From Rhodobacteraceae bacterium F11138 (GTDB taxonomy: Bacteria; Pseudomonadota; Alphaproteobacteria; Rhodobacterales; Rhodobacteraceae): 64,000 nucleotides of DNA. The number at the start of each line of letters is the position of its first letter. Position 1 is the first letter of the stretch. The stretch spans positions 1 to 64,000 of the forward strand of contig JAEKDP010000012.1 in assembly GCA_016521575.1 (NCBI GenBank), read 5' to 3'. The notes under the pieces were generated by a model. The model searched no databases, was not told the origin of the DNA, and saw nothing but the letters and a program-made list of their open reading frames with translations. The position numbers were made by a program, and so were the translations under genes. Of the stretch, positions 18,556-27,966 are shown in pieces.

Positions 18556-19614
18556 TCACAAGGCGGATCGCCCCGGCGGCGAGGCAGATGTCTCCAGAAC
18601 CTCCTGCAACTCGGCCAGCAGCGCATCACGCAGACGCCGACGTTCGGCCAGCAGCGCCCCGGTGTCTCGAAACAGGGCCGCCAGCTGCACCTGCACTGCG
18701 TGAAACGCGTCCAGAAACCCGTCGTCCACGAACGGCGCGGCGGCACGCATGGCGGCCTCCTGCGGATCCAGCCCGTAGAGGTTCAGCCATGCGGCCGCAG
18801 GCAGGCCCAGCTCATGCACCCGATGTCCGGGCCCCGCCACATACAGCGGCCGCGCCCCGCAGGCATAGGCGTCAAACAGCTTTTCCGTCAAATACCCGGG
18901 CTGGTGGGTGTTCTCGATCGCCCCCATGCTGCGGCTGCGGTCGTCCAGCCGCATCAGCTTGTCGAAATGCCAGTTGTTCAGCTGAAACCGGCTGATCCCA
19001 CCCTGCCAGCTCTGCCCCAGCCGTTCCACCACGCCGGTGGTACAGGTCTCGGCCAGAAGGGTACGCCAGCTGCACAACCCGATGATGCCGCCGGTCGGCC
19101 AGCGCCCGTCATGGTGCGCACCTGTGCGGCGCTCGAACATGAAGCTCAGATCCACCGTCCGGCAGGCGAAGGCCTGTTTCCAGTGTCCCGCCCCATAGGC
19201 CGCATTGCGTGCAAAACGCCAGCGATAGGCATTCACGAACCTGTTGTTGGTCAACAGATAATAGGGAATGCGCGCGAAACGAAAGATCGCCGAGGTGTGA
19301 TGATTGAGCTGCACCACCGGCAGCGCGCCCCATTCGGTGTCAATAACGATATCGCGCTCCAGCGGGCGTCGCATGCAAGTGGTGTCCCAGAACGGCTCCT
19401 CGGACAGCAACACCACAGGACGGCGGCGCGCACGCCAGTCCATCACCAGATCACGCGGGGCGTCCCTGATCCCCAGACCGCGGGCGAACAGATAGAGATC
19501 TGCCTGTCCGGGGGTCGCGACCCGTTCGACTGCGTCCTGAAACAGCGGCGCAAGGGCGCGATAGCTCAATGGCGACCGGTTGATATCGCACCCGGCCATG
19601 AAGACCTTGATCAT
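18556..19614 (-). CDS. Fucosyltransferase-like glycosyltransferase (GT10-type motif)
   Basis: The product is 352 aa. The C-terminal half contains AIENTHQPGYLTEKLFDAYA followed by CGARPLYVAG, which matches the donor-binding signature of GT10 alpha-1,3/1,4-fucosyltransferases (FENS...YxTEK...G..P.Y.G). The N-terminus begins MIKVFMAGCDIN, with VVLLSEEPFWDTT in the middle. The start at 19614 has a GGGAA-like RBS; an in-frame extension upstream overlaps the divergent gene and is not conserved. It lies 45 bp upstream of gmd, so donor synthesis and transfer are probably co-expressed. Linkage and acceptor are unknown. Confidence 0.75.
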   Translation of the reverse strand: MIKVFMAGCDINRSPLSYRALAPLFQDAVERVATPGQADLYLFARGLGIRDAPRDLVMDWRARRRPVVLLSEEPFWDTTCMRRPLERDIVIDTEWGALPVVQLNHHTSAIFRFARIPYYLLTNNRFVNAYRWRFARNAAYGAGHWKQAFACRTVDLSFMFERRTGAHHDGRWPTGGIIGLCSWRTLLAETCTTGVVERLGQSWQGGISRFQLNNWHFDKLMRLDDRSRSMGAIENTHQPGYLTEKLFDAYACGARPLYVAGPGHRVHELGLPAAAWLNLYGLDPQEAAMRAAAPFVDDGFLDAFHAVQVQLAALFRDTGALLAERRRLRDALLAELQEVLETSASPPGRSAL

Positions 19615-19738
19615 TGCATTCCCTGCCCCGTTGCCCGGCCTGTCTAAATCAAACCACACCGTAATGAAAACGCCCCGCAACCGGTTTCCGTCAGCCGGGG
19701 GCTTTCGTTTTTCGTCGGCATGGTTCACCAAAGCAGAC

Positions 19739-20281
19739 ATGATTGCGACCCAGGATTCCACCGTGTCGGCCCCTGCCCCTTTCGGCGTCGATCTGGCACC
19801 ACTGCGCGACAGCCGCGAACAGGGCGACATCACCGACCGGGTGACGTTCCAGCCCGGCCTTGCCCTGCTGGCAGATCCCGCCCTTGGGATACGCGGGAGC
19901 TGGCGCTCGCCCGCCGGGCGGTTGCTGGAACTGGAGATCGCAACGGCGGGACACGGCGACTGGATGGCCCTGCACCTGACGCTGGACCCACCCGATCTAA
20001 CGGCGCTGACCTATCTCGGGTTTGCCTGTACCGGGGTGGCGCCCGCGCCCCATGTCATCCGTCCCTGCTTGCGTTCGGGGGAACCGGACGGCGGCTTTGT
20101 CGATACCTTCTTTGACCGCCACATCCTGACCCGTACCGATCCGGTGGCACATGTGGATGCGCTACACCTGCAGACCCGGCGCCGGGTGCCGCAGACCGCC
20201 CCCTGGCGCGAGCTGGTGCTGTTTCTACCCACCGCCAGCCTGTGCTGGCACCTGCATGACCTGCGGGTGTTCGCCGCATGA
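19739..20281 (+). CDS. Conserved small protein of unknown function (RPCLR family, paralogue B)
   Basis: This 180-aa protein is homologous to the one at 6156-6680: TAGHGDWMALHLTLD, VIRPCLRSG, GGFVDTFFDRH and a C-terminal LVLFLPTASLCWHLHDLRVF align with the same order and spacing. It is beta-rich, with no signal peptide. I chose the ATG at 19739 because longer in-frame starts overlap the divergent fucosyltransferase-like gene, but the RBS is weak and other starts (19664, 19598) remain possible. Its stop overlaps the GT2 start (ATGA at 20278), which ties it to glycan assembly. Confidence 0.7.
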   Translation: MIATQDSTVSAPAPFGVDLAPLRDSREQGDITDRVTFQPGLALLADPALGIRGSWRSPAGRLLELEIATAGHGDWMALHLTLDPPDLTALTYLGFACTGVAPAPHVIRPCLRSGEPDGGFVDTFFDRHILTRTDPVAHVDALHLQTRRRVPQTAPWRELVLFLPTASLCWHLHDLRVFAA

Positions 20282-21237
20282 ACGCGCCGCTGGAACTGAC
20301 CGTCGCCATCCCGGTCCATAACGACCGCGACGAGGTGCTGGCCCTGCTGGCCGGGCTGACCTGCGCGGCGCATATCGTGGTGGTGGATGACGGCTCCGAC
20401 CTTCCCCTGCGGCAGGACGAGCTTTGCGCCGCCGCACGGCTGTCGCCGGGGCAACTGACCCTGCTGCGCCATGACCGCGCCCGAGGGCCTGGTGCTGCGC
20501 GCAATGCTGCGCTGGCGCAGGTGCGGACCGAGTATCTTCTGTATCTCGATGCCGACGATCTACCGACCGGCGAACTACCGCTGCTGCTGGCCGATCTGGC
20601 AGGGCAGGAATTCGATTTCTGCATCTTCCGCCATCACGACAGCCGCAGCGAACAGGAAAACTATTGGGGGCCCGACCCTCACGACCGCGCCCTCTGGCGC
20701 GCCGCGGGCAGCGATATCGGCGCGCTGACCCCGGTCACGGCAGCCGCAGCGGCACAGCTGGTGCAGACCGCCAACTATCCCTGGAACAAGATCTACCGCA
20801 CCGGGTTTCTGCGCGACCATGACATCCATTGTTCGCAGATCCCGGTGCACGAGGATATCGAACTGCACTGGCGCAGCTTTCTGAACGCCCGCCGAATCCT
20901 GGCCAGCGACCGTATCGCGGCGATCCATTTCGTCACCCCCGGGGGCGACCGGCTGACCAATATGCTGGGCGTCGACCGGTTGCGGGTGTTCGAGCCACTG
21001 ACGTTGATCGCCGCCGAGGTATCGGCAGCCGGCGTCGATCCCCTGCCCTTTGCCCGCTTTACCCTGGGGCTGCTGGGCTGGATCCATCACCACCTGCACC
21101 CCGAACTGCATCCGGTCCTTGCCGCCCGGACCCGTGACTGGCTGGCCCGGCATCCGGACATGGCACGTCATATGCCCCTCGACGCTGCCCATCCGGGGCT
21201 GTACGCCGGGATCGTCGCCGAGACCGAGACATCCTGA
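20278..21237 (+). CDS. Glycosyltransferase family 2
   Basis: This 319-aa GT2 enzyme has LTVAIPVHNDRDEVLALL at the start, VVVDDGSDLPLRQD for nucleotide binding, GPGAARNAALAQV and the DxD-type motif LLYLDADDLPTGE. The later segment ANYPWNKIYRTGFLRDHDI and VHEDIELHW resemble the acceptor side of GT2 capsular transferases. The gene is translationally coupled to the small RPCLR-family protein and converges on glf. Specificity is unknown. Confidence 0.88.
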   Translation: MNAPLELTVAIPVHNDRDEVLALLAGLTCAAHIVVVDDGSDLPLRQDELCAAARLSPGQLTLLRHDRARGPGAARNAALAQVRTEYLLYLDADDLPTGELPLLLADLAGQEFDFCIFRHHDSRSEQENYWGPDPHDRALWRAAGSDIGALTPVTAAAAAQLVQTANYPWNKIYRTGFLRDHDIHCSQIPVHEDIELHWRSFLNARRILASDRIAAIHFVTPGGDRLTNMLGVDRLRVFEPLTLIAAEVSAAGVDPLPFARFTLGLLGWIHHHLHPELHPVLAARTRDWLARHPDMARHMPLDAAHPGLYAGIVAETETS

Positions 21238-21319
21238 CGCTCGGTCAGAGCCCGTCGCTTTACCCCGTCCTGCCTCGACCCAGAGCAATCCGCCTTAAAC
21301 TTGATTCACCTTTCGCTGT

Positions 21320-21360
21320 CTGAAATCAGAGATTTCAACGCGATAGATGATACGCGATCG
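21320..21360. repeat. Palindromic intergenic element, copy 2
   Basis: Between the convergent GT2 and glf genes, TGAAATC/GATTTCA (21321-21327 and 21331-21337) is followed by ACGCG and an imperfect second hairpin built on CGCGATA and TACGCG. The first 22 positions differ from the copy at 3352 at only two bases. The glf stop codon just beyond lies in another palindrome, CGCTTTAAAGCG. A terminator-like or dispersed repeat role is inferred. Confidence 0.55.
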
Positions 21361-21382
21361 ATCAGGTTAAAGGCGGAACGCT

Positions 21383-22561
<1,179 letters not shown>

Positions 22562-22726
22562 TCATTTATCGCCTTAAACGGCAAAACCCGGCCCGACCTC
22601 AATGGCAATCGACACTCTACCTCAGGATACGGCACTTTTCCGCACCCCCGCAGGGGCTGGCGGCTTTCCTCCGTGTCCCGCATGATCTAAAGAGCGCCCA
22701 ACAGAGCAGCCTGGCGGAAGAACCCC

Positions 22727-23827
22727 ATGAAAGTCATCCTCTACATCGGCCACCACAAGGTCGGATCGACCGCGCTGCAAGTGTTCTTGTCGCAGAACTG
22801 GCTGGCCCTGGCGCAAAACGGGATTCTGTATCCCAGCGTCGAACCGCGCGGCTTTGCCTTCAACCTGGCCAGCACGCTTGGTCGCAGGGATAAGGCGGTT
22901 CCCTTGCCGATCCTCATCCGCGAACAGCACAGCGCGCTGGCGTACCGAATGATGAGCGAGGTTTCGCAACGTAAAATCCCGCCGCAATTCGCCCATCTGC
23001 CCGCCAGCGGCCAGATGTTTCTGGCCCTACGCGCGCAAGTCAACCAGATCAAGCCCAAGGCACTGGTGCTATGCTCCGAGGTCTTTTCCAATTTCGGCGA
23101 GGTGCAGCCGGATCTCATCAAAAGACTGTGTGTTGCCTTTCCCAAGGCCGAGTTCGAGGTGTATTGCGCTCTGCGCCGTCCTGATGATTACCTCGTGTCC
23201 CAGCACGGTCAGCGGCTCAAAGTCGGCGAGCAACTCAAGCCGCTGTCCGCCGGCGGAACAGCACCCTATTTCGACACCATTCACTTCAATTACCGTACTG
23301 TCATACAGGCTTGGGCCGACCAGTTTCCGAATGCCCGCCTGATCCTGCGCCCCTACCATGAAATCGTGGCCGCCGGCGGTTCGGCCGAGGATTTCATGGA
23401 GCAATGCGGCGTCGATTTCCCCGCCGACCTGGCTCCGGTCGGGCGCGCCAACCCCAGCCTGCCGCGCGCCGCCATGGAAATCGTGCGGCGCGCCAATCAG
23501 GATCTGCCCGCGCCACAGGCACAGGCGCTGCGCCAGTACCTGCTCCAGACCGGGCCGCACCTGAACCCGGTAAAAAATTCCGATGTGGAAATGTTCGGCG
23601 CAGACCTGCGCGCCGAGATGGTCAGGAGATTCACCCCGATCCACGATTGGCTCAGCGAGTTGACCGGCAGCGCGTTCTTTCCCGATATTCAGGACATGGC
23701 GCAGCCCCGCCCGACCCCCGAGCACCAGGCCACGACCGGGTTGCTGTCCCGCATCGATCCCGGAACCCTGCCCGATCAGGATCTGCGCGACTATGTCGCC
23801 GCCTTCCGGCAACAGACCACCTGCTGA
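22727..23827 (+). CDS. Sulfotransferase-like protein 6
   Basis: The product is 366 aa. VILYIGHHKVGSTALQVFLS at residues 3-22 is the 5'-phosphosulfate loop, and FEVYCALRRPDDYLVSQHGQ the 3'-phosphate region. It resembles sulfotransferases 1 and 2 in overall plan. GAAGAACCCC precedes the ATG. It lies 45 bp upstream of the GlfT2-like gene on the same strand and is probably co-transcribed with it, so galactofuranose residues could be its acceptors. That link is inference from position. Confidence 0.85.
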   Translation: MKVILYIGHHKVGSTALQVFLSQNWLALAQNGILYPSVEPRGFAFNLASTLGRRDKAVPLPILIREQHSALAYRMMSEVSQRKIPPQFAHLPASGQMFLALRAQVNQIKPKALVLCSEVFSNFGEVQPDLIKRLCVAFPKAEFEVYCALRRPDDYLVSQHGQRLKVGEQLKPLSAGGTAPYFDTIHFNYRTVIQAWADQFPNARLILRPYHEIVAAGGSAEDFMEQCGVDFPADLAPVGRANPSLPRAAMEIVRRANQDLPAPQAQALRQYLLQTGPHLNPVKNSDVEMFGADLRAEMVRRFTPIHDWLSELTGSAFFPDIQDMAQPRPTPEHQATTGLLSRIDPGTLPDQDLRDYVAAFRQQTTC

Positions 23828-23872
23828 TCTTCTGCCCTTCAGCCTCTCGAGACCCTGTCAGAAAGACACCCC

Positions 23873-25717
23873 ATGATCACCTTGCAGAACATGACTTTTC
23901 CCGAACCGGAGATCTGCACCGAGCTCGAGCTATATTTTCGCCCGCACGGGGCCTTCAGCTATTCCCTGAGCAGATCCGAGATCTGGCTGGACCAAGGCAG
24001 CATTCTGCATCTGGACACCTATTTCAACCTGTTCAACATCGGCAAATGGGTCGCCGGTTGCACGCTTGACGGGCTGTTCGCGGAAATCGAGGGCCAGGGC
24101 CGGATCGAATTGCGGGTGCTTCAGGCAATCCCGGGCAGATCCTGGGAAATCCTGTTCTGCGAACCCGTGACGCTGGTCACCGGCACCCCCCATGTCGCCG
24201 ATCTGTCGCATTACACCGACCATTCCGACCAGGGGGTGATCTTTATCGAGATCAGGGCGCTGGACGAGAACGGTGCCAGCTTCACCGGCGGTCGGTTCGC
24301 GACCGGAACCGTCCCCTCCACCCTGCCCCGGCTAGCGGTCAGCATCACTACCTTCAAACGCGAAGAAGAGGTGCGCAAGACCGTGGAACGGCTGGAGGAC
24401 TTTCTCGGCGGTTTTCCCTTTGGCGACCAGGTCCGGGTACAGGTGGTGGACAACGGGCAGAGCGCAGAAATCGCCGCCACCGACCGGGTGATGCCGATCG
24501 ACAATCCCAATTACGGCGGGGCCGGCGGTTTTGCCCGCGGGTTGCTCGAGGCCGAGAACGCCGGGTGTAGCCATTGCCTGTTCATGGATGACGATGCCTC
24601 GTTCCACATGGAAAACATCGCCCGCACCTATGTCTTTCTGGCGCTGTCCAAGGACCGACGCAACGCGGTGGCCGGGGCGATGATCAGCAATACCCACAAA
24701 TGGGCGATGTGGGAAAACGGTGCCTATTTTGACGGCTTCTGCCGCCCATTGTTCAGCGGCACCGACCTGCGCAACCGCGATGCGGTCTTTGCAATGGAAA
24801 ACGAATCCGTCCGCCCGAGCTCGCCCACATTTTACGGCGGCTGGTGGTTCTTTGCCTTTGCCATCGACCAGGTCAGGCACCACCCGTTCCCGTTCTTCGT
24901 GCGCGGCGACGATGTCTCGTTTTCGCTGATGAACGATTTCAATATTCACCGGCTGAGCGGGGTGGTGTCGTTCCAGGACGATTTCATAGACAAGGAAAGC
25001 CCGCAGACCTTGTATCTGGATGTCCGCCACCACCTGATCCATCACTTGGTCACCGACTCCCTGACACGCAGCCCGCTGGGCACCGCCAGGGTCGCGATCC
25101 ACCGGATCATGCGCAGTCTGGTGCGACTGCATTACGACAGCGCCGCCACCCAGCTGCTGGCCTGGCAGGACGTGATGCAGGGGCCGCAGTTCTTTGACGA
25201 AAACATCGACATGTCGCAGCGCCGCGCCACCATCAAGGAGATGACCACGACCGAAGCTTGGCAGGACGTGGACACTCTGGATCTGGGCGTGAGGCGCAGA
25301 AAGACGCTCAAATCCCCCGCCAGGCGCCACCGGATGGGAATGTGGACCCTGAACGGCCATCTGGTGCCCTTCTCGACCCGGCGCTGGGACCGCATCGTGG
25401 TGAACATCGGCGAACGCGGAGTCGTGTCAGCCGCCTTCGGCGCGTCCCGGATCACCTATCTGAACACAGCTGCCGACAAGGGCTATACAGTCACCCAGTC
25501 CAAACGCCAGTTCTTTGCCATCGGGTGGGAGATGACTAAAACTCTGTGGTCCTTCCTGCGCCGGTACGACGATTTGAAACAGGCCTATCGTGACGGCTAT
25601 GACGCCATGACCACCCGCGACTACTGGCAGGACAAACTGGCCCTGCCCCCGACGGAGCCGGACACATTCCAGAAACCGATTGTTTCGCGCGCGAAACAAA
25701 TTTCTGCAAACCACTGA
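23873..25717 (+). CDS. GlfT2-like galactofuranosyltransferase
   Basis: This 614-aa protein resembles GlfT2, the polymerising galactofuranosyltransferase of the mycobacterial galactan. It has an N-terminal beta-sandwich domain (to about 150, with LDTYFNLFN), a GT-A domain starting LPRLAVSITTFKREEE, NPNYGGAGGFARG at 211-223, the metal-binding FMDDD at 237-241, GGWWFFAF at 322-329 and PFFVRGDDVSF at 340-350. These correspond to the DDD and double-Trp active-site elements of GlfT2, and the length is close to the mycobacterial enzyme. The last residues (SRAKQISANH) are encoded by a parS-like palindrome. It likely builds a Galf polymer from UDP-Galf; linkage pattern is unknown. Confidence 0.82.
   Translation: MITLQNMTFPEPEICTELELYFRPHGAFSYSLSRSEIWLDQGSILHLDTYFNLFNIGKWVAGCTLDGLFAEIEGQGRIELRVLQAIPGRSWEILFCEPVTLVTGTPHVADLSHYTDHSDQGVIFIEIRALDENGASFTGGRFATGTVPSTLPRLAVSITTFKREEEVRKTVERLEDFLGGFPFGDQVRVQVVDNGQSAEIAATDRVMPIDNPNYGGAGGFARGLLEAENAGCSHCLFMDDDASFHMENIARTYVFLALSKDRRNAVAGAMISNTHKWAMWENGAYFDGFCRPLFSGTDLRNRDAVFAMENESVRPSSPTFYGGWWFFAFAIDQVRHHPFPFFVRGDDVSFSLMNDFNIHRLSGVVSFQDDFIDKESPQTLYLDVRHHLIHHLVTDSLTRSPLGTARVAIHRIMRSLVRLHYDSAATQLLAWQDVMQGPQFFDENIDMSQRRATIKEMTTTEAWQDVDTLDLGVRRRKTLKSPARRHRMGMWTLNGHLVPFSTRRWDRIVVNIGERGVVSAAFGASRITYLNTAADKGYTVTQSKRQFFAIGWEMTKTLWSFLRRYDDLKQAYRDGYDAMTTRDYWQDKLALPPTEPDTFQKPIVSRAKQISANH
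25680..25699. promoter_or_regulatory. parS: parS-like centromere palindrome, copy 1 (inside the GlfT2-like CDS)
   Basis: TTGTTTCGCGCGCGAAACAA is a perfect 20-bp palindrome that fits the alphaproteobacterial plasmid consensus GTT-N4-GC-N4-AAC. It lies in the last codons of the GlfT2-like gene. A 29-bp stretch (25678-25706) recurs exactly, in inverted orientation, at 29978-30006 next to parB. ParB binding is inferred. Confidence 0.75.
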
Positions 25718-25750
25718 AAACAAAGGATCGCCCCGCAAGAGGCGATCCGC

Positions 25751-26404
25751 TCAGCGCATGATCGCCTGATGCATCTCGATGGCCTCGTCCAGATCGTCGA
25801 AATACTGCATCCGGCCGTTTTCCAGAACGATGCCGGAATCGCAGAACTCGCGCAGTTCGTTCATGTTATGGCTGACCATGATGGCGCTGCAATATTGCAT
25901 CCGGTCGGCAAAGACAGCACGGCTCTTGCGCTTGAACTGAACGTCGCCGACGGCGGTGACCTCGTCCACCAGATAGGTATCGAAATGGATTCCCATCGAG
26001 GCCCCGAAGGTCAGCCGCGAGCGCATGCCCGAGGAATAGCTGCGCACCGGCATGTAAAAGGATTTTCCCAGCTCGGCGAAATCCTCGACAAAGGCCATCA
26101 ATTCCTGGGTGTCCACGCCATAGATACGGGCGATGAAACGCACATTCTGCGCCCCGGTCAGCTCGCCGTGAAAGCTGCCCCCGAACCCCACCGGCCATGA
26201 AATCGTGCCGTCGCTGACGATGCGCCCGCTGTCGGGGCGCATGGTGCCGGCGATGATCTGCAACAGGGTCGACTTGCCCGCCCCGTTGCGCCCCAACAGC
26301 GCCAGAGACCGCCCCGTGGGCAGGGTCAGGTTCAGGTTGTCGATCACCAGCTTGCGATCGCCCTTGATGCGAAAGCTCTTGGTCAGGTTCTCGAATCTGA
26401 TCAT
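25751..26404 (-). CDS. kpsT: Polysaccharide ABC exporter, ATP-binding subunit
   Basis: This 217-aa ATPase has Walker A ALLGRNGAGKSTLLQIIAG, the signature SYSSGMRSRLTFG, Walker B TYLVDEVTAVGD and the switch histidine in MVSHNMNEL. Length and sequence match the KpsT/CtrD/RkpS class, which energises capsule or galactan export with a KpsM-type permease. It has no C-terminal carbohydrate-binding extension. It is downstream of kpsE on the same strand, separated by a region with a strong inverted repeat. The permease kpsM is divergent instead of adjacent, which is unusual. Confidence 0.93.
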   Translation of the reverse strand: MIRFENLTKSFRIKGDRKLVIDNLNLTLPTGRSLALLGRNGAGKSTLLQIIAGTMRPDSGRIVSDGTISWPVGFGGSFHGELTGAQNVRFIARIYGVDTQELMAFVEDFAELGKSFYMPVRSYSSGMRSRLTFGASMGIHFDTYLVDEVTAVGDVQFKRKSRAVFADRMQYCSAIMVSHNMNELREFCDSGIVLENGRMQYFDDLDEAIEMHQAIMR

Positions 26405-26417
26405 CGGCCCTCACCTG

Positions 26418-26451
26418 TGGCGAACGCCGTGGGCCGGCAGGGCATTCGCCA
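26418..26451 (-). promoter_or_regulatory. Intercistronic hairpin between kpsE and kpsT
   Basis: TGGCGAATGCC and GGCGTTCGCCA (minus strand, 26451-26441 and 26428-26418) form an 11-bp stem with one U-G pair and a 12-base loop. It ends about 13 bases upstream of the kpsT ATG, next to its RBS (AGGTGAGG). There is no T-run, so attenuation, RNA processing or mRNA stabilisation is more likely than termination. Confidence 0.5.
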
Positions 26452-26504
26452 CGCGAATGTCGCGAAAGGACATCGGCATATCATTGCGCCCCTGCCCCAT
26501 GGTT

Positions 26505-27878
26505 CTAGCTGCGGTCCCGGATCGAATAGAACACCAGCGCCAAAATCGACCAGAGCAGCACCAGGAACAGCGCCGCCAGCGCCGTCAGCACCATGCGGCG
26601 GGGGTATTCGGCCTCGCTGGCCAGGGTCGGCTTGATATAGGTCGCCAGGTACCTGCTTTGGCGGGCCGCATCGTCGCGCGCCACTTCCAGCGCGGTCAGC
26701 GCGGCACGATAGGTCTGTTCGGCATACTCACGGTCCACCGACAGGCTTTCGAATTCAGCTATCAGCGTCGGATAATCCTCGCCTACGGCGCCAGTGTCGG
26801 TGTTGTCGCTGGTAAAGGTCGCCCGCTCGATCCTGATGCGGTCACGGATCACGTCGATGCGCTGCTGCGCCTTGGTCAGGCGCGGGTCGGTTGCGCTGAT
26901 GGTGCCGCGCAACAGATCATATTCGATAAGCGCCTCGGCCAGCTGTTGCTGCAGGTTGTTCATCACCCCCATGCGGCCCTGGATATCGGCCTCGGGATCG
27001 ACGATCTTGGTGCGGGTCCGGAACCGGGTCAGCGCCTCGCGCGCCTCCTTGAGCCGCGCCACCGCCAGGTCGAGATCGGCGCGGGCATAGCCCATCGCAT
27101 CCTCACGCGCCTGCGCGTTCAGGGCGTTGATCCGATCCTGGCTTTCGCGCACGATCGCGCGGGTGATCGCGCGGGCCATCTCGGGATCAAAGGCCAGCGC
27201 CTGCACCTCGATCAGCCCGGTGCCGGAATCATATGAGATCCCCAGCACCCGCTGCCAGTACCACACCAGATCCTCAAGCGTCGCGTCCGGCCACAGCGCA
27301 AAGGCCCAGTCGCCGGGCCAGTATTGCGAATAATGCTGCGTCAGATCCAGCCTCTCGTCCAGTACCGCGACCATCTCCTGGCTCTGGATGAATGCATAGA
27401 GGATATCACTGTCGGACGCGGTGCTGCCGCCGGTGAACTGCGTCAGTCCGCCCAGAAGTTCGGTCGCCCCGCCGCTTTCCTGGCTGCGCACGGTGAACCC
27501 GGCGGTCGAGGCATATTGTTCGTTGGCAAAGTTTGCCAGATACAGCATCACCGCCGCCAACGGCAGCAGCACCAGCAGCACGAAGCTGGTCAGCAGGCCC
27601 CAGTGGCGTCGATGCATCCGGGCCGGGCCGGCAATCGGCTGCACCTGCACCACAGCCGGTTTCGGTCCTGGTTTGGGAATTGGTTTCGGACCGGGCTTCT
27701 GCCCCGGCTTGGGGCCCGGGTTCGGATTCGGTTTGGGGCCCGGTTTGGGGTTCGGACGTGCGCCGGGGCCAACCTGGGGTCCGGGTTTCGCGGCCTGCTT
27801 CCCTCCGGGTCCCGATTTTGCCCCCGGAGCCGATGCCGGAGCCGGACCTGATTTCGGTGCCTCGGTTTTCTGGTTCAT
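26505..27878 (-). CDS. kpsE: Capsule export inner-membrane protein with Pro/Gly/Lys-rich N-terminal tail
   Basis: The product is 457 aa, a PCP-3 type polysaccharide export protein that bridges the ABC exporter and the outer-membrane channel. It has a transmembrane helix at about 94-116 (SFVLLVLLPLAAVMLYLANF), a large periplasmic coiled-coil domain (about 120-425) containing TAGFTVRSQESGG, and a C-terminal helix (VLTALAALFLVLLWSILALV). Odd feature: residues 33-74 form a cytoplasmic tail of PKPGPKP-like repeats, much longer than usual. The ATG at 27878 has GGGACGGG upstream. It is upstream of kpsT and divergent from kpsM with an 88-bp shared promoter gap. Confidence 0.88.
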   Translation of the reverse strand: MNQKTEAPKSGPAPASAPGAKSGPGGKQAAKPGPQVGPGARPNPKPGPKPNPNPGPKPGQKPGPKPIPKPGPKPAVVQVQPIAGPARMHRRHWGLLTSFVLLVLLPLAAVMLYLANFANEQYASTAGFTVRSQESGGATELLGGLTQFTGGSTASDSDILYAFIQSQEMVAVLDERLDLTQHYSQYWPGDWAFALWPDATLEDLVWYWQRVLGISYDSGTGLIEVQALAFDPEMARAITRAIVRESQDRINALNAQAREDAMGYARADLDLAVARLKEAREALTRFRTRTKIVDPEADIQGRMGVMNNLQQQLAEALIEYDLLRGTISATDPRLTKAQQRIDVIRDRIRIERATFTSDNTDTGAVGEDYPTLIAEFESLSVDREYAEQTYRAALTALEVARDDAARQSRYLATYIKPTLASEAEYPRRMVLTALAALFLVLLWSILALVFYSIRDRS

Positions 27879-27966
27879 GCCGCCCGTCCCGGTGCAAAGC
27901 CGTTTGAATCTCTTTTGGATTTCTTACATAGTCGCAACTGCAAACGCCAGTATCAGACCGGTTTTC

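Noticed and set aside
17743-19647. Open frame of about 630 codons on the plus strand
   Set aside because: It is antisense to gmd and the fucosyltransferase-like gene, both with clear motifs. Its product is His/Gln/Arg-rich with no domain; it results from high GC content.
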